Assembly (NCBI RefSeq): GCF_002975435.1
Contig: NZ_PCPT01000003.1
Location: forward strand, 248,001-312,000
DNA length: 64,000 bases
From: Arthrobacter sp. MYb227
GTDB taxonomy: Bacteria > Actinomycetota > Actinomycetes > Actinomycetales > Micrococcaceae
Direction: 5' to 3'
How positions within the stretch are numbered: the stretch's first letter is position 1; every line of letters starts with the position of its first letter. Positions 8,400-16,704 of this stretch are shown here, piece by piece. The notes under the pieces are model-generated. The model had not been told where the DNA came from. It did no database searches and worked only from the letters and a program-made list of their open reading frames with translations. A program made the translations under genes and the position numbers.

Positions 8400-8686
8400 T
8401 TAGTCAGGCTTGCTGTGTCCAAGGCATGTGACTTGTAGCGATAAGTCTCGCAACATCAAACGTCAGGATTTTTGTTGGACGACGCTGGTAAGTCGGAACG
8501 TTATACTGTGGCAGCGTTTTCGGCTGGCGCTGATTCTGGTTGTAGGGGTTCTCGTTTTGCTACAGGATTGGTTTCGTACCGGATCGCATTGATGATGTGT
8601 TTCGCCGTTCGATGGGCGGTGAGACACAGAAGTATCGATGCTGTGCCACGTAGACTGGACAGCAAATGTTGGGAAGGGTTTCTCGG

Positions 8687-9646
8687 ATGGAAATGGCAGT
8701 ATCTGGTCTCGATGGGTTGATTGCATCGGCAAAACTCTGGAGCTACGACGAGCCCTCCGAGTACCTGGTGAAGGCGCTCAAGAAAATGAGCGGGACCGAG
8801 ATCCTGGGGCTGCACGAGGAACTCTACGCTAGGGCCATTGCCGCATCCTCTCGCGTGGGTATCAATGAATTCGTACTTCCCGTTTACTTCGCACGGCACC
8901 CCGTACCTTCCGTGGCGACAGCGTTGCCGGCCTATTACCGTCGGCTGAACCATTGTCTTGCCGGCCTCCACGCACACACGGAACTAACGGACGAAGAACC
9001 TGCCTACGTCGAGCCATTGGAGCATAAGGCTGACAAAGACAAGGACACGCTTGGTTCGTACATCCGAAAGAGCCAATGGCTTTACCTTAACGGGGTCCTC
9101 GGGCAGAACTTCCTGGACGAGGACTTTCCACGAGCCTACGAGGCCGTCACCTCCGAACCTTGGTCACGTCATATCCGGGCCAGTGGTCAGATGCACTCAA
9201 GCCGGGTCCTTGATTACATAAACCCTCGGTGTCTTGGTCGCTCAAGGGTTCCCGAACAGGTCAGGCTTTACTGGGATGCTGTGGACAATATGGTCTCGGG
9301 CCTCAACGAAAGTGACCAGTGGTGGTCGTGGCTTCGGAGCGGACCGTGGCACCGCATCGAACTCACTCTTGAAAAGGCATCTCCGCCAGAATCCAAGACC
9401 AGCGCGATGGGCACCAGCGCGGGCGATTCCCGGATCAGGGGAGTGCGCCACACCAATACCGGCAGCGTCTTGAAAATTCGCGTAAACCTGATCGAATCAG
9501 CTACTCGAAAGCTTGGCATCGAAGACATCCGGAAGAACGCGCAGATCGATCTTCAAATGGTCTTGGAGGACTGCGGGAAGCGACACAATTTCACCGCCCC
9601 GGTCCCGCGGCTGCCCGACTGCCTTGAATCCACAACAAGCGTTTAA
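8687..9646 (+). CDS. Hypothetical protein (319 aa)
   Basis: A soluble, mainly helical protein with many aromatic residues (SYIRKSQWLYLNGVLGQNFL, then ESDQWWSWLRSGPWHRIEL). The C-terminal third has charged helices (IESATRKLGIEDIRKNAQ). I do not recognise a family. ATG 8687 (MEMAVSGLDG) follows GGGAAGGG by 8 bases and is preferred over the ATG at 8666. A short hydrophobic frame just upstream (ending near 8592, RLALILVVGVLVLLQDWF) may be a decayed membrane gene. No operon partner. Confidence 0.6.
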   Translation: MEMAVSGLDGLIASAKLWSYDEPSEYLVKALKKMSGTEILGLHEELYARAIAASSRVGINEFVLPVYFARHPVPSVATALPAYYRRLNHCLAGLHAHTELTDEEPAYVEPLEHKADKDKDTLGSYIRKSQWLYLNGVLGQNFLDEDFPRAYEAVTSEPWSRHIRASGQMHSSRVLDYINPRCLGRSRVPEQVRLYWDAVDNMVSGLNESDQWWSWLRSGPWHRIELTLEKASPPESKTSAMGTSAGDSRIRGVRHTNTGSVLKIRVNLIESATRKLGIEDIRKNAQIDLQMVLEDCGKRHNFTAPVPRLPDCLESTTSV

Positions 9647-9734
9647 TCCCTGCTCACCACGACATTCCCACAACCCAACGGTGAGTGGGAAAGTGGAACA
9701 GCGTCCGTGTATAGAAAACGACGGGCCGGGCGAA

Positions 9735-10206
9735 TCAGGGTGTGAGCTGTCGCGTCATCCGGTAGTTGATCATTCGCGCTCCGTGGGTGATTGGATATTG
9801 CTCGGCAGCCACGATAAAGCCGTGCCTTTCGAAGAACGGGCGTGCGGTGATGCTGGCCTGGGTCCACAGTTCGGAAACGCCCTCAACTACGGCTCTCTCA
9901 TAAAGATGCGAAAGGAGCGCACTGGCCACGCCTTGCCTGCCGTACCTTGGGGCCACGAACATCATGTCGATGTAGCCGTACTCGCTAACGTCAGAAAATC
10001 TTGCGACCTCGCCACCGAAGACAGCCGCGATTGTGTTCAAGGACAAGCGCGCGGAATTCCCTTGGTGGATGTCTCGTTCTTGAGGGCGAGACCAAGCCCT
10101 CGATCTGTTCTGGCGTGTAGTCAGTAGCAGCCGTTTCGGTTATCGCCGATAGGAAAACGTTCAGGGTGGCTGGGGCATCGGATTCAGTGTAAGGGCGGAT
10201 CAGCAT
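9735..10206 (-). pseudogene. GNAT acetyltransferase broken by a one-base frameshift
   Basis: The N-terminus (MLIRPYTESDAPATLNVFLS, then DYTPEQIE) is in one frame. The rest (AWSRPQERDIHQGNSARLSL, then GYIDMMFVAPRYGRQGVASALL and ITARPFFERHGF) is in another. The switch falls exactly at EQIE/AW, where the plus strand has CCC at 10097-10099; removing one base rejoins a YafP-like acetyltransferase of about 156 residues. All core motifs are otherwise intact, so the lesion is recent or is a sequencing error. Confidence 0.75.
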
Positions 10207-10288
10207 TTTTTAATTCAATCTTTCCTGTTGATACCCCACTTGGGAACGAATGCGTGGACGCCGTTCCCACGACGGGGATCAACTGTGG

Positions 10289-10905
10289 TCAATTCGAGTT
10301 GGCGGAGGTTGAAGAACCAGATTGACGGAAGAGCTCCCATTCGCTCCGCAAGACACTCATGACTATCGCGTCGTGGTGGGTGCCATTGAAATAGGTCACT
10401 TCACGGAGTCGCCCGTCTTCGGTGAACCCGGAATTGGAGTACGCCTTGCGTGCTCGGTTGTCGAAAGCCCAGACTCGCAGCTCTATTCGGTTTAGTCCCA
10501 TTTGGTGAAAACCGTAATCGATAGCAGTCCTCACTGCGTCTGTACCATAGTCCTTACCCGTTTCCGCTGGGGCGATGATGATCATCAGACTTGCAGCTCG
10601 TTACGGCATCGATGCCCCGTAGAGTCTCACATATCCGAAGAAGCTTCCTGCTTCGCTCGTCTCAATGCTGAATCCGGTGCTGCCGGGTGTGGTGTTCGTG
10701 CCCCATTGCCTGAACAAGTCTGCAGTTGAGCCCTCGGGGCGCGGCTTGATGGTGGCTTGTTGAAGCACCGCGCATTCGGGCCTGGCCACCACTTTTCAAG
10801 CGACGGTTGATCACTTTCCCTCAGCGCACGGAAGCGTACTTTATCGCCACGAAGTACGCTGACACCGTATGCCGCGGCATCCTCTACTTCCCAATTAATT
10901 GTCAT
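10289..10905 (-). pseudogene. GNAT acetyltransferase (RimJ/RimL type) with frameshift and stop
   Basis: The N-terminus MTINWEVEDAAAYGVSVLRG, then RALRESDQPSLEKWW, shifts frame near 10785 to PECAVLQQATIKPRPEGSTA. That frame meets a TAA (about 10602-10604) and continues in the same frame as RAASLMIIIAPAETGKDYGT, then GLNRIELRVWAFDNRARKAY and GFTEDGRLRE. The last motifs are those of RimJ/RimL-type acetyltransferases (CoA loop GKDYGT, conserved N-RARKAY.S.GF). Two separate lesions make this a genuine pseudogene. Confidence 0.75.
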
Positions 10906-11144
10906 ATTCCAATCATTTAGCATTTCCGTAATCATCACCTACCTTGAGACGCGGCCTCTACGCTGACATGGTCCCTTCAGTTGAATGCATCTTATGCCAG
11001 AGACCCTTAAATCGATTTGGCCTCGGTTCAACGGAATCGTCACCATGAAACGAGAATGGCGTCCGGCAAACCGAGCTTTTATAAGGAATATTAAACTTGG
11101 GTGCACCTGCCGTGTACTTCATGGGTCCGAGCATGTTTGGGATG

Positions 11145-11981
11145 TTACCTCCACAGCCAGCGGAAGGCATCGGGGAGTAGGACGCCACCGTGATTGGGGC
11201 TATGGCCACCGTCGCCGAGGACAAGGCGGAAGTCGTAGCCTGCCTCGGCAAGAGCTGTCGAGACGCGAAGGTTATTTGATAGCCAGTTCCAGTCTGGTTC
11301 GTTCCAATGCAGATCACGGTGACCGGCCTGCATGAAGATGCGAAGCGGCTTGGTGGGAGTGTTCGGGATAAGTTCGGGGTAGGGATTTCCGTTGGGTATC
11401 TGCGCGAAGCTCGACAGGAACCCGATGACACCACGGAACTTGTCTGGGCGCAGCCACGCGGCGGTGAAGGCACAATTGCCCCCACTGCTCCCACCGCAAA
11501 TTCCCCATGTGTCTGGATCTTCGGAGATCGAGTAGCGCGTGGTGACCTGCGGGATGATCTCGGTAAGCAGAAATTCAACGTACCGGTCATCGAAAGCGTC
11601 ATACTCTGTGTTGCGGTTCTTCGGCTGTTCGGAGTCGGCGAATATCCCAGGATTGACGAAGATCCCGATAGTGACCGGGACATCGCCCTTGTGGATGAGA
11701 TTGTCCAAGACAATTCCGCCACGAACCTCTCCCTCGGGATCGAGGTAGAGCCAACCGTCTTGGAGGACCATCAGCGAAGCCGGCTCTCCAGCACGATACT
11801 GCTGCGGGACATAGACCCAGAACTGCCGAGAGGTCTCTGGATAGATAACGCTGTGGTTCCATTCAAACTTGATGATGCTTCCTACCGGGACTCCGGGTTG
11901 AAGAATTGAGTCGGGCCCATGTTCATAGCGCACGGAGGACTGGTCGATTGGCAGCGGTTGGTACGGGAGCTTGATCGTCAC
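11145..11981 (-). CDS. Esterase of the enterochelin esterase-like family
   Basis: A 278-residue alpha/beta-hydrolase (Fes/esterase D type). The nucleophile elbow is GICGGSSGGN (about residues 163-172), with the catalytic serine inside GGSSGG. The C-terminal histidine is in LVLGDGGHSPNHG (about 258-270). FWVYVPQQYRAGEPASLMVL is the typical early strand of the family. There is no signal peptide, so it is probably cytoplasmic. Such enzymes cleave esters, including siderophore or carbohydrate esters; the substrate here is unknown. It stands alone. Confidence 0.85.
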   Translation of the reverse strand: MTIKLPYQPLPIDQSSVRYEHGPDSILQPGVPVGSIIKFEWNHSVIYPETSRQFWVYVPQQYRAGEPASLMVLQDGWLYLDPEGEVRGGIVLDNLIHKGDVPVTIGIFVNPGIFADSEQPKNRNTEYDAFDDRYVEFLLTEIIPQVTTRYSISEDPDTWGICGGSSGGNCAFTAAWLRPDKFRGVIGFLSSFAQIPNGNPYPELIPNTPTKPLRIFMQAGHRDLHWNEPDWNWLSNNLRVSTALAEAGYDFRLVLGDGGHSPNHGGVLLPDAFRWLWR

Positions 11982-12135
11982 AAATAGTAAGTCTAGCGGT
12001 GGCTCCCGAACTTGCTCCGCAAGGAACCTTCACCGGTTGTGGTGCTAGATTCAGTTGACTGTCTGCGGTATTTGCGGGATTCCTCGCGAGCTGGTCGTCA
12101 CTAGATCCGTGGCAAGAACCGGTAGCACTTATGGA

Positions 12136-12522
12136 ATGGGATTGCTCGATAAGTGGTTCGGCGAAACAGGCTGGCCGCGGGATCCCCCGGTGGATGTGTT
12201 CTGTGATGCCGTGTGGGAGCTTGCCCTAGACGGCGAGAGCGGAGGGTGGCTGACTACCTCCGTCGGTATCATGCGGTCATTCCCGATCTTTTGGGACAAG
12301 CAGGAACAGCTGTGGTCCCAAGTACATTGGTTTGACGGCAAGCATGAATACATGGGGGAAGGCCACGGCCCCGGATAGTACTCAGTTGAAGATCTACCGG
12401 GTGGATACGTTGTCACAAGTGACACCTTGAGCGGTCAAGGAGTGAGCTTTGCGGCAACCCAGATCACAGGTATCGAGCACGATCGGCTGTGGGAGAAATT
12501 GAACCATGGCACGCTGGGATAA
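12136..12522 (+). pseudogene. Hypothetical gene interrupted by an in-frame TAG
   Basis: From ATG 12136 (MGLLDKWFGETGWPRD) a protein-like frame runs to TAG at 12376. It continues in the same frame as YSVEDLPGGYVVTSDTLSGQ, then ITGIEHDRLWEKLNHGTLG, ending TAA at 12522. Composition stays protein-like across the stop, so one nonsense change probably split a protein of about 128 residues. No family is recognised. The first 80 residues could still be made. Confidence 0.5.
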
Positions 12523-12639
12523 AGCGGAAAATTTGCTGGATCGCGTGCCCTAATCGGACTCTGTGGGGACGAGGTGCACCGGAAATCTCTTTTCCGAAAT
12601 CCCGGCTCCTGATCACGTGAATTAGTGCACAATCGAGAT

Positions 12640-13332
12640 ATGAGATTCGATAGGATTCTCCCGGACGACGAACCCAACCCACGCATCGAGAAAGCCTGGC
12701 TCCTGAAACTCATGCCCATCGCGGTGATGGGGCTCGCGCCCCAGCCCTCGGTGGAGGACACAGGTGACGTAGGAATCCAATCTAAATGGGATGGCCGCGG
12801 ATACACCGAAATGTCAGCGAGCGTCACCTACACACTCTGGCGAAACCCGGACGACCGCTCGGACCCGATAAACCTCGCGGACCCCGATGAGCAGCGACCA
12901 AGCGCCATCGAGGACGTACCACCACATTCGCCGAGACCCGCATGGATGCTCGAGCAGGTGGAGCGAATACGATACCCACTGCTCATGGAGGCCGTGCGAA
13001 CTACCTGGCACCCTGACCCAACCGAGCGCCCCACGGTGGGCGACCTGCTGGTGGAGCACATCAACGACATCCTCAGGAACTATTACCGAAGGGAACGGGG
13101 GCTGGGCCGCAACCAATGGGGCCGTCGAGCAACCGGACCCACAGTCACCGGCCGGTCGGTGAGCGGACGGGGCAGCGTCCTTGTCAATGGTGTCGATGTG
13201 CCCGCCGTGGAGATCGATACGGATCCGTTCGTGTACGGCGTCGGTGCGGAATTGGAAGGCGTCGTCGTCACCGCGGTGCTTCCGCGCACCGCACTCAAGC
13301 ACATCCTGCTCCATTTCGTGACGCGGAGCTAG
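12640..13332 (+). CDS. Hypothetical protein (230 aa)
   Basis: Soluble, Pro/Arg-rich protein. The middle has a helical stretch (AWMLEQVERIRYPLLMEAVR, then DLLVEHINDILRNYYRRERG). The C-terminus GRGSVLVNGVDVPAVEIDTD, then YGVGAELEGVVVTAVLP looks like beta structure. I do not recognise a family. ATG 12640 is chosen over GTG 12625. It has no close partner; the preceding gene is broken. Confidence 0.55.
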   Translation: MRFDRILPDDEPNPRIEKAWLLKLMPIAVMGLAPQPSVEDTGDVGIQSKWDGRGYTEMSASVTYTLWRNPDDRSDPINLADPDEQRPSAIEDVPPHSPRPAWMLEQVERIRYPLLMEAVRTTWHPDPTERPTVGDLLVEHINDILRNYYRRERGLGRNQWGRRATGPTVTGRSVSGRGSVLVNGVDVPAVEIDTDPFVYGVGAELEGVVVTAVLPRTALKHILLHFVTRS

Positions 13333-13498
13333 CGAGCGCTCCATGGCACCCGGAGGCTGGTCGTCGACATGCTGAAAACGCACGAACTGGGGTCCGTGGC
13401 CGGGGTTCTCGCGGCGTCCGGTTCGGGAACGCTCGCTGGGACGGTGCAGGGTAGATGCAGAGCGTCGCTCAATTGCTGGTGCGACTCGTTATCGGACT

Positions 13499-13771
13499 TT
13501 AGTCGAGTTTCCCAAAGGGGCCGGCAGCGTCGAGCGGAATCCGCTCTGGCTTCCTGGACATGATCAAGAACGCTACGCCAAAGAGAAACACAGCTATGGC
13601 AAGACCCAGTAAGGCTGTGTCGCTTGATGTCGCAGGGCAACCCGCAGAACTGTCATCAATCTCAGGACAGCTCCGCCATGGCTGCAAGAGCATCACGAAA
13701 CTACCTGCTGCTCCTGCGAGAGTCAGCAGGAGTCCTATGGTCAGGCAAACGGCCTTACTAGAAGCTTTCAC
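13499..13771 (-). CDS. Small two-helix membrane protein
   Basis: A 90-residue protein with membrane segments at about residues 7-30 (VCLTIGLLLTLAGAAGSFVM) and 52-72 (TALLGLAIAVFLFGVAFLIM). They are joined by an extracytoplasmic loop with two cysteines (RSCPEIDDSSAGCPA) that could form a disulfide. A charged C-terminal tail follows. No family or function is recognised. Confidence 0.6.
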   Translation of the reverse strand: MKASSKAVCLTIGLLLTLAGAAGSFVMLLQPWRSCPEIDDSSAGCPATSSDTALLGLAIAVFLFGVAFLIMSRKPERIPLDAAGPFGKLD

Positions 13772-13810
13772 ACTTCATTCAAACACAGCAACGCTTGCCT
13801 TCTTCATCGC

Positions 13811-13838
13811 GTCCTATGAGGAACGCTCTGCTTACGGA
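13811..13838 (+). repeat. Dispersed intergenic repeat, copy F (short)
   Basis: TGAGGAACGCTCTGCTTACG shares the 11-mer AACGCTCTGCT with copy A. Too short to be sure. Confidence 0.25.
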
Positions 13839-14341
13839 ATAGGCTGTACTGAAAGCCCGTGGGCCCATTCACGCATTCCGGCCGGCGCTGACGAAGTGGC
13901 ATAGCGGGCGAACTGGTCCTGAACAGCCGTCCGGTGGATACCGCCAAGGATTTCCTGTGGCCTCCTAAAGAACGGTTGCTCAACCGGAGGGCGCCACTGC
14001 TCCAACAACTCAACAGCGCCGTCGTTGGGGGACTCCAGCCCGAACCAGACCCGGTCTACCCCCAGAGTAATGGCAGCGCCCATGCACATGAGACACGGTT
14101 CGAGATTGACCACCAGCGTCAGGGGCAGGGACGAACGGCTAAACCCGATGCTCCGGTCGGCTTCCAGCATTGCCATCAAATCGGCATGAACAATACGGCG
14201 GCCCAAAGCTCGCTCGTGCGTGAAGTCCTTCGCTACCACCTGGTCCCCACGCAACACAAGGGCGCCGATAGGCATCTCCCCGGCATTCAAGCCATCTTCT
14301 GCAACCTCAATAGCAAGACGAACAGCATCCTCTGGCCCCAT
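13832..14341 (-). CDS. TadA-like nucleoside/tRNA deaminase family protein
   Basis: A 169-residue cytidine-deaminase-fold protein. It has the family start (DAVRLAIEVAEDGLNAGEMP, IGALVLRGDQVVAK) and both zinc motifs: HADLMAML at about residues 53-60 and LEPCLMCMGA at about 81-90. The first motif is normally HAE, with Glu as the proton shuttle; here it is Asp. That may lower or change activity. The histidine and the PCxxC cysteines are present. The C-terminal part carries the usual RRPQEILGGI helix. A housekeeping TadA is not expected to have this change, so this is probably a paralogue. Confidence 0.8.
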   Translation of the reverse strand: MGPEDAVRLAIEVAEDGLNAGEMPIGALVLRGDQVVAKDFTHERALGRRIVHADLMAMLEADRSIGFSRSSLPLTLVVNLEPCLMCMGAAITLGVDRVWFGLESPNDGAVELLEQWRPPVEQPFFRRPQEILGGIHRTAVQDQFARYATSSAPAGMREWAHGLSVQPIP

Positions 14342-14755
14342 GACAATCCCCGAACTCTCTCATCAGGCATAGGCGACGGTCTACCCACCTGCCCAGCCCC
14401 TGGCGAATAACAAACGAGTCGATCCTAATCCAGTTCGTAATCCATTGCCCTCTGCAACACAGGTTTCACGGTGGCGACACCAGAGTCCTGCACTCGGTAC
14501 GGGACAGAGCTGTCAGCGCTGGTCAAATAGTGAGCCCTTTCGTGGGCTGTCACGATGGCTCACTTTTCGACCGTCACCGACACGAGCGCTTCTTTGCAGC
14601 CAGAACGGTTGCGCCGTCCCGAATGGGGCCCGGATAGACATTGGCAAAGCGTCCGGTAAACCGGTCTGCGGGACAGCGGAGCTGGACATGTGCAAACAGC
14701 TGCCCGTTAGCAACCATGGTTGACGAAAACTGTTTTAGCAATGTAAGTTGACAGC
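14342..14755. other. Intergenic stretch with one hairpin
   Basis: No convincing gene. AGTGAGCC (14529-14536) pairs with GGCTCACT (14557-14564), followed by TTT, which could be a weak terminator or an operator. Confidence 0.4.
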
Positions 14756-15001
14756 ATGAAGTCAGTACAGATCGCAACTGTCGCCTCAGACACCAGTGAC
14801 CCGCGCGCCGGGCTTCGAGCCATCGCTTCCCTCCGTGCGCTCACTGAGAGACTCGAACTCGCTCAAGTTGAGGCGGGTCTGGTTTTGGGTATGAGCTGGC
14901 AGAACATCGCCGATGCTCTCGGAGTTTCCAGGCAGGCAGTGCATAAAAAGTACGCGAAGAAGGTAGACCAGAGCATCCCCGTTCCAAGGAGGAACCAGTG
15001 A
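14756..15001 (+). CDS. Small helix-turn-helix protein coupled to a Clp-N protein
   Basis: An 81-residue protein: a helical N-terminus (GLRAIASLRALTERLELAQV) followed by a clear HTH, MSWQNIADALGVSRQAVHKK (about residues 47-66), of the sigma-70 region 4-like or Xre type. Its last codons overlap the GTG start of the next gene by four bases, so the two are translated together. In this arrangement the HTH protein is likely to be the DNA-binding partner of the Clp-N/SRPBCC protein, but no experiment is implied. Similar HTH sequence recurs in the gene at 21352-22020. Confidence 0.75.
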   Translation: MKSVQIATVASDTSDPRAGLRAIASLRALTERLELAQVEAGLVLGMSWQNIADALGVSRQAVHKKYAKKVDQSIPVPRRNQ

Positions 15002-15996
15002 GTAAGTTCACCGACGCGGCAACGACATCGCACACCCTCTCGGTCGCAGCTATGGAGGAAGCCTCCCGCTTCGGCCAGCGCAGCACCGACATTGACCACA
15101 TGTTTCTTGCCTTGGTGGTCAGCGAACAGGTTGCCGGGCAGGTATTGCGTAGTGAGGGGATCACGCTTGAAGCGGCGCGGGAGGCGGTAGTAGGGCAGCA
15201 TTCAGCACAACTGGCCTCACTCGGCATTGGCACCCGCCTCCCGCCGCAAGACCGGATCGTCTTCCACGAAACTGGAGGCTACGAGTGGAGTGACCGGGCC
15301 TTGGAAATCCTCAAGCGTGCGAGCCGGGGCGAGAAGCGTGGCGACGCTGCCGCTGTACTGCGCGAACTCGTCACGGAGCCAAGCGGCATGATCGACCAAG
15401 TCTTAAAGCGTCTGGGCTCCACGCCCGATCTGGTGATGGCACGACTCGACGAAGTTCAGCGCTACCCGGCGTTCACGCCGAAACGTGCCATCCAGTCAGG
15501 CCGGCGCTCGGGAGCCTGCGAGGCCTTCGTCCCGGCTCCGGTCAAGCAAGTCTGGGGATTGCTTGCCATTCCAACACGGATGCCTGAGTGGGAACCGATG
15601 ATTGGTGATGTCGCGCTCGAAGGAACGCAGACAGAACCGCGGATCGGCGATCGCTGGACAACTCACGCCCGCACGCAGCGGTCTGATGGAAAACCGATTC
15701 GGATCAAGCCCGAATTCCAGAGGCAGGTTGTCGAGCTTGTCGCATGCACAGAAGGGGCACTGATCGAGTGGCAGTTCGCTTATCCCGATTCAGCACGGGC
15801 TAACGTGAAGCGCATTCGGATCGAATTGGAGCCCGCCGCTGGCGGTACTCAGCTACGCATCTCATTGGAATGGGAACGCAATTCCACTCTGCCCGCTCGC
15901 CTGATCCGCGGGGTGCTTGTCCGCCCGTTCGTGCGCTTCGGGATCTGGATGCAGCTGTCGCAACTGAGCGGCGGTATCAGTCGAGTATTCCGCTAA
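14998..15996 (+). CDS. Clp N-terminal domain fused to SRPBCC domain
   Basis: A 332-residue two-domain protein. Residues ~1-140 have the double repeat of Clp N-domains: SVAAMEEASRFGQRSTDIDH, then MFLALVVSEQVAGQVLRSEG, and later WSDRALEILKRASRGEKRGD with VLRELVTEPSGMIDQVLKRL. No AAA+ ATPase follows. Residues ~165-325 form an SRPBCC / polyketide-cyclase-like pocket (AFVPAPVKQVWGLLAIPTRM, then PRIGDRWTTHAR). A Clp-N domain normally recruits substrates or adaptors; SRPBCC domains bind hydrophobic ligands. With the HTH protein in front, a ligand-sensing regulator is a fair guess. Confidence 0.8.
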   Translation: MSKFTDAATTSHTLSVAAMEEASRFGQRSTDIDHMFLALVVSEQVAGQVLRSEGITLEAAREAVVGQHSAQLASLGIGTRLPPQDRIVFHETGGYEWSDRALEILKRASRGEKRGDAAAVLRELVTEPSGMIDQVLKRLGSTPDLVMARLDEVQRYPAFTPKRAIQSGRRSGACEAFVPAPVKQVWGLLAIPTRMPEWEPMIGDVALEGTQTEPRIGDRWTTHARTQRSDGKPIRIKPEFQRQVVELVACTEGALIEWQFAYPDSARANVKRIRIELEPAAGGTQLRISLEWERNSTLPARLIRGVLVRPFVRFGIWMQLSQLSGGISRVFR

Positions 15997-16017
15997 ATAG
16001 CCGAGAAGAACAATGCA

Positions 16018-16263
16018 ATGAAACGAGTCGCACAAGTTGTTCTCGGCATCGTCATGATCGTCGTGCTCTTCGCATGGTTGATCTCGCGGCATGAAGAACC
16101 TCTCAACGAGTGGGCGAGCAGCAGTACTCTTGTCGGTTGGGCCTTTCAAGGTTTTGCCATGCTCAGCTTTCTCGGCGGTACCGCACTCATCGCGAACGCA
16201 TGGGCTCACGGCCGCAAGGAAGGGCACGGCGGTATTTCCGGAGATCCTGAAATAGATGTTTAA
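16018..16263 (+). CDS. Small two-helix membrane protein
   Basis: An 81-residue protein with membrane segments VVLGIVMIVVLFAWLIS (residues ~7-23) and WAFQGFAMLSFLGGTALIAN (~41-60) and a charged C-terminus. It begins 21 bases after the Clp-N/SRPBCC stop, with GAGAAGAA as a possible ribosome site, so it is probably the third gene of that operon. Function unknown. Confidence 0.65.
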   Translation: MKRVAQVVLGIVMIVVLFAWLISRHEEPLNEWASSSTLVGWAFQGFAMLSFLGGTALIANAWAHGRKEGHGGISGDPEIDV

Positions 16264-16328
16264 GTAGCCTGAGGCACGTCAGACTCGTCAGGGCCGTGGA
16301 ACGAAGCCCCGGGATTTTCAAGGTTCCC

Positions 16329-16475
16329 GCAAGCCGGTCGTTCACCGGAACGCATGCAGCCGCCTTCGGAAATGTTTCGAATGTCATTTTCCTCTAAGGC
16401 GACTGCACCGTCCAAAGTCCCCTGCACTGAGCTGCAGCGCCCGCAGAGGGAACGCTCTGCTGTGACACCTTAGGA
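16329..16475 (+). repeat. Dispersed intergenic repeat, copy A (longest)
   Basis: The most complete member of a diverged family. Its 5' part (GCAAGCCGGTCGTTCA at 16329 to about 16390) matches copy C. The middle (TGTCATTTTCCTCTAA to GAGCTG, about 16382-16434) matches copy B. The 3' part (GCGCCCGCAGAGGGAACGCT and TGTGACACCTT, about 16437-16472) matches copies D, E, F and H. All copies found are on the plus strand and outside intact genes. The remainder of the gap (16264-16704) has no convincing gene. Confidence 0.6.
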
Positions 16476-16704
16476 CAGTCGCTTGCGCAGTAGTCCGATG
16501 CGTAGGCTGAAGCTGATCCTTCAAGGCATCTTAGTTGCCTCGTAGGGAGAGCACTTAGCCAAAGCTGCCGCTTGCCTCCCGCAGTCAGCACCTTGAATCC
16601 GTTCTGCTGTTGAAATTGGCCGGTAGGCTAGATCAAGTGCGCATACTCCGGGCCCGCGGAAGGGAATTCTCGTTCAGTTCAATCACGAAACTCGTCAAAC
16701 CGAG

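Noticed and set aside
10958-11722. A 254-codon minus-strand frame overlapping the esterase
   Set aside because: It is an alternative frame of the esterase gene, with serine-rich low-quality sequence.
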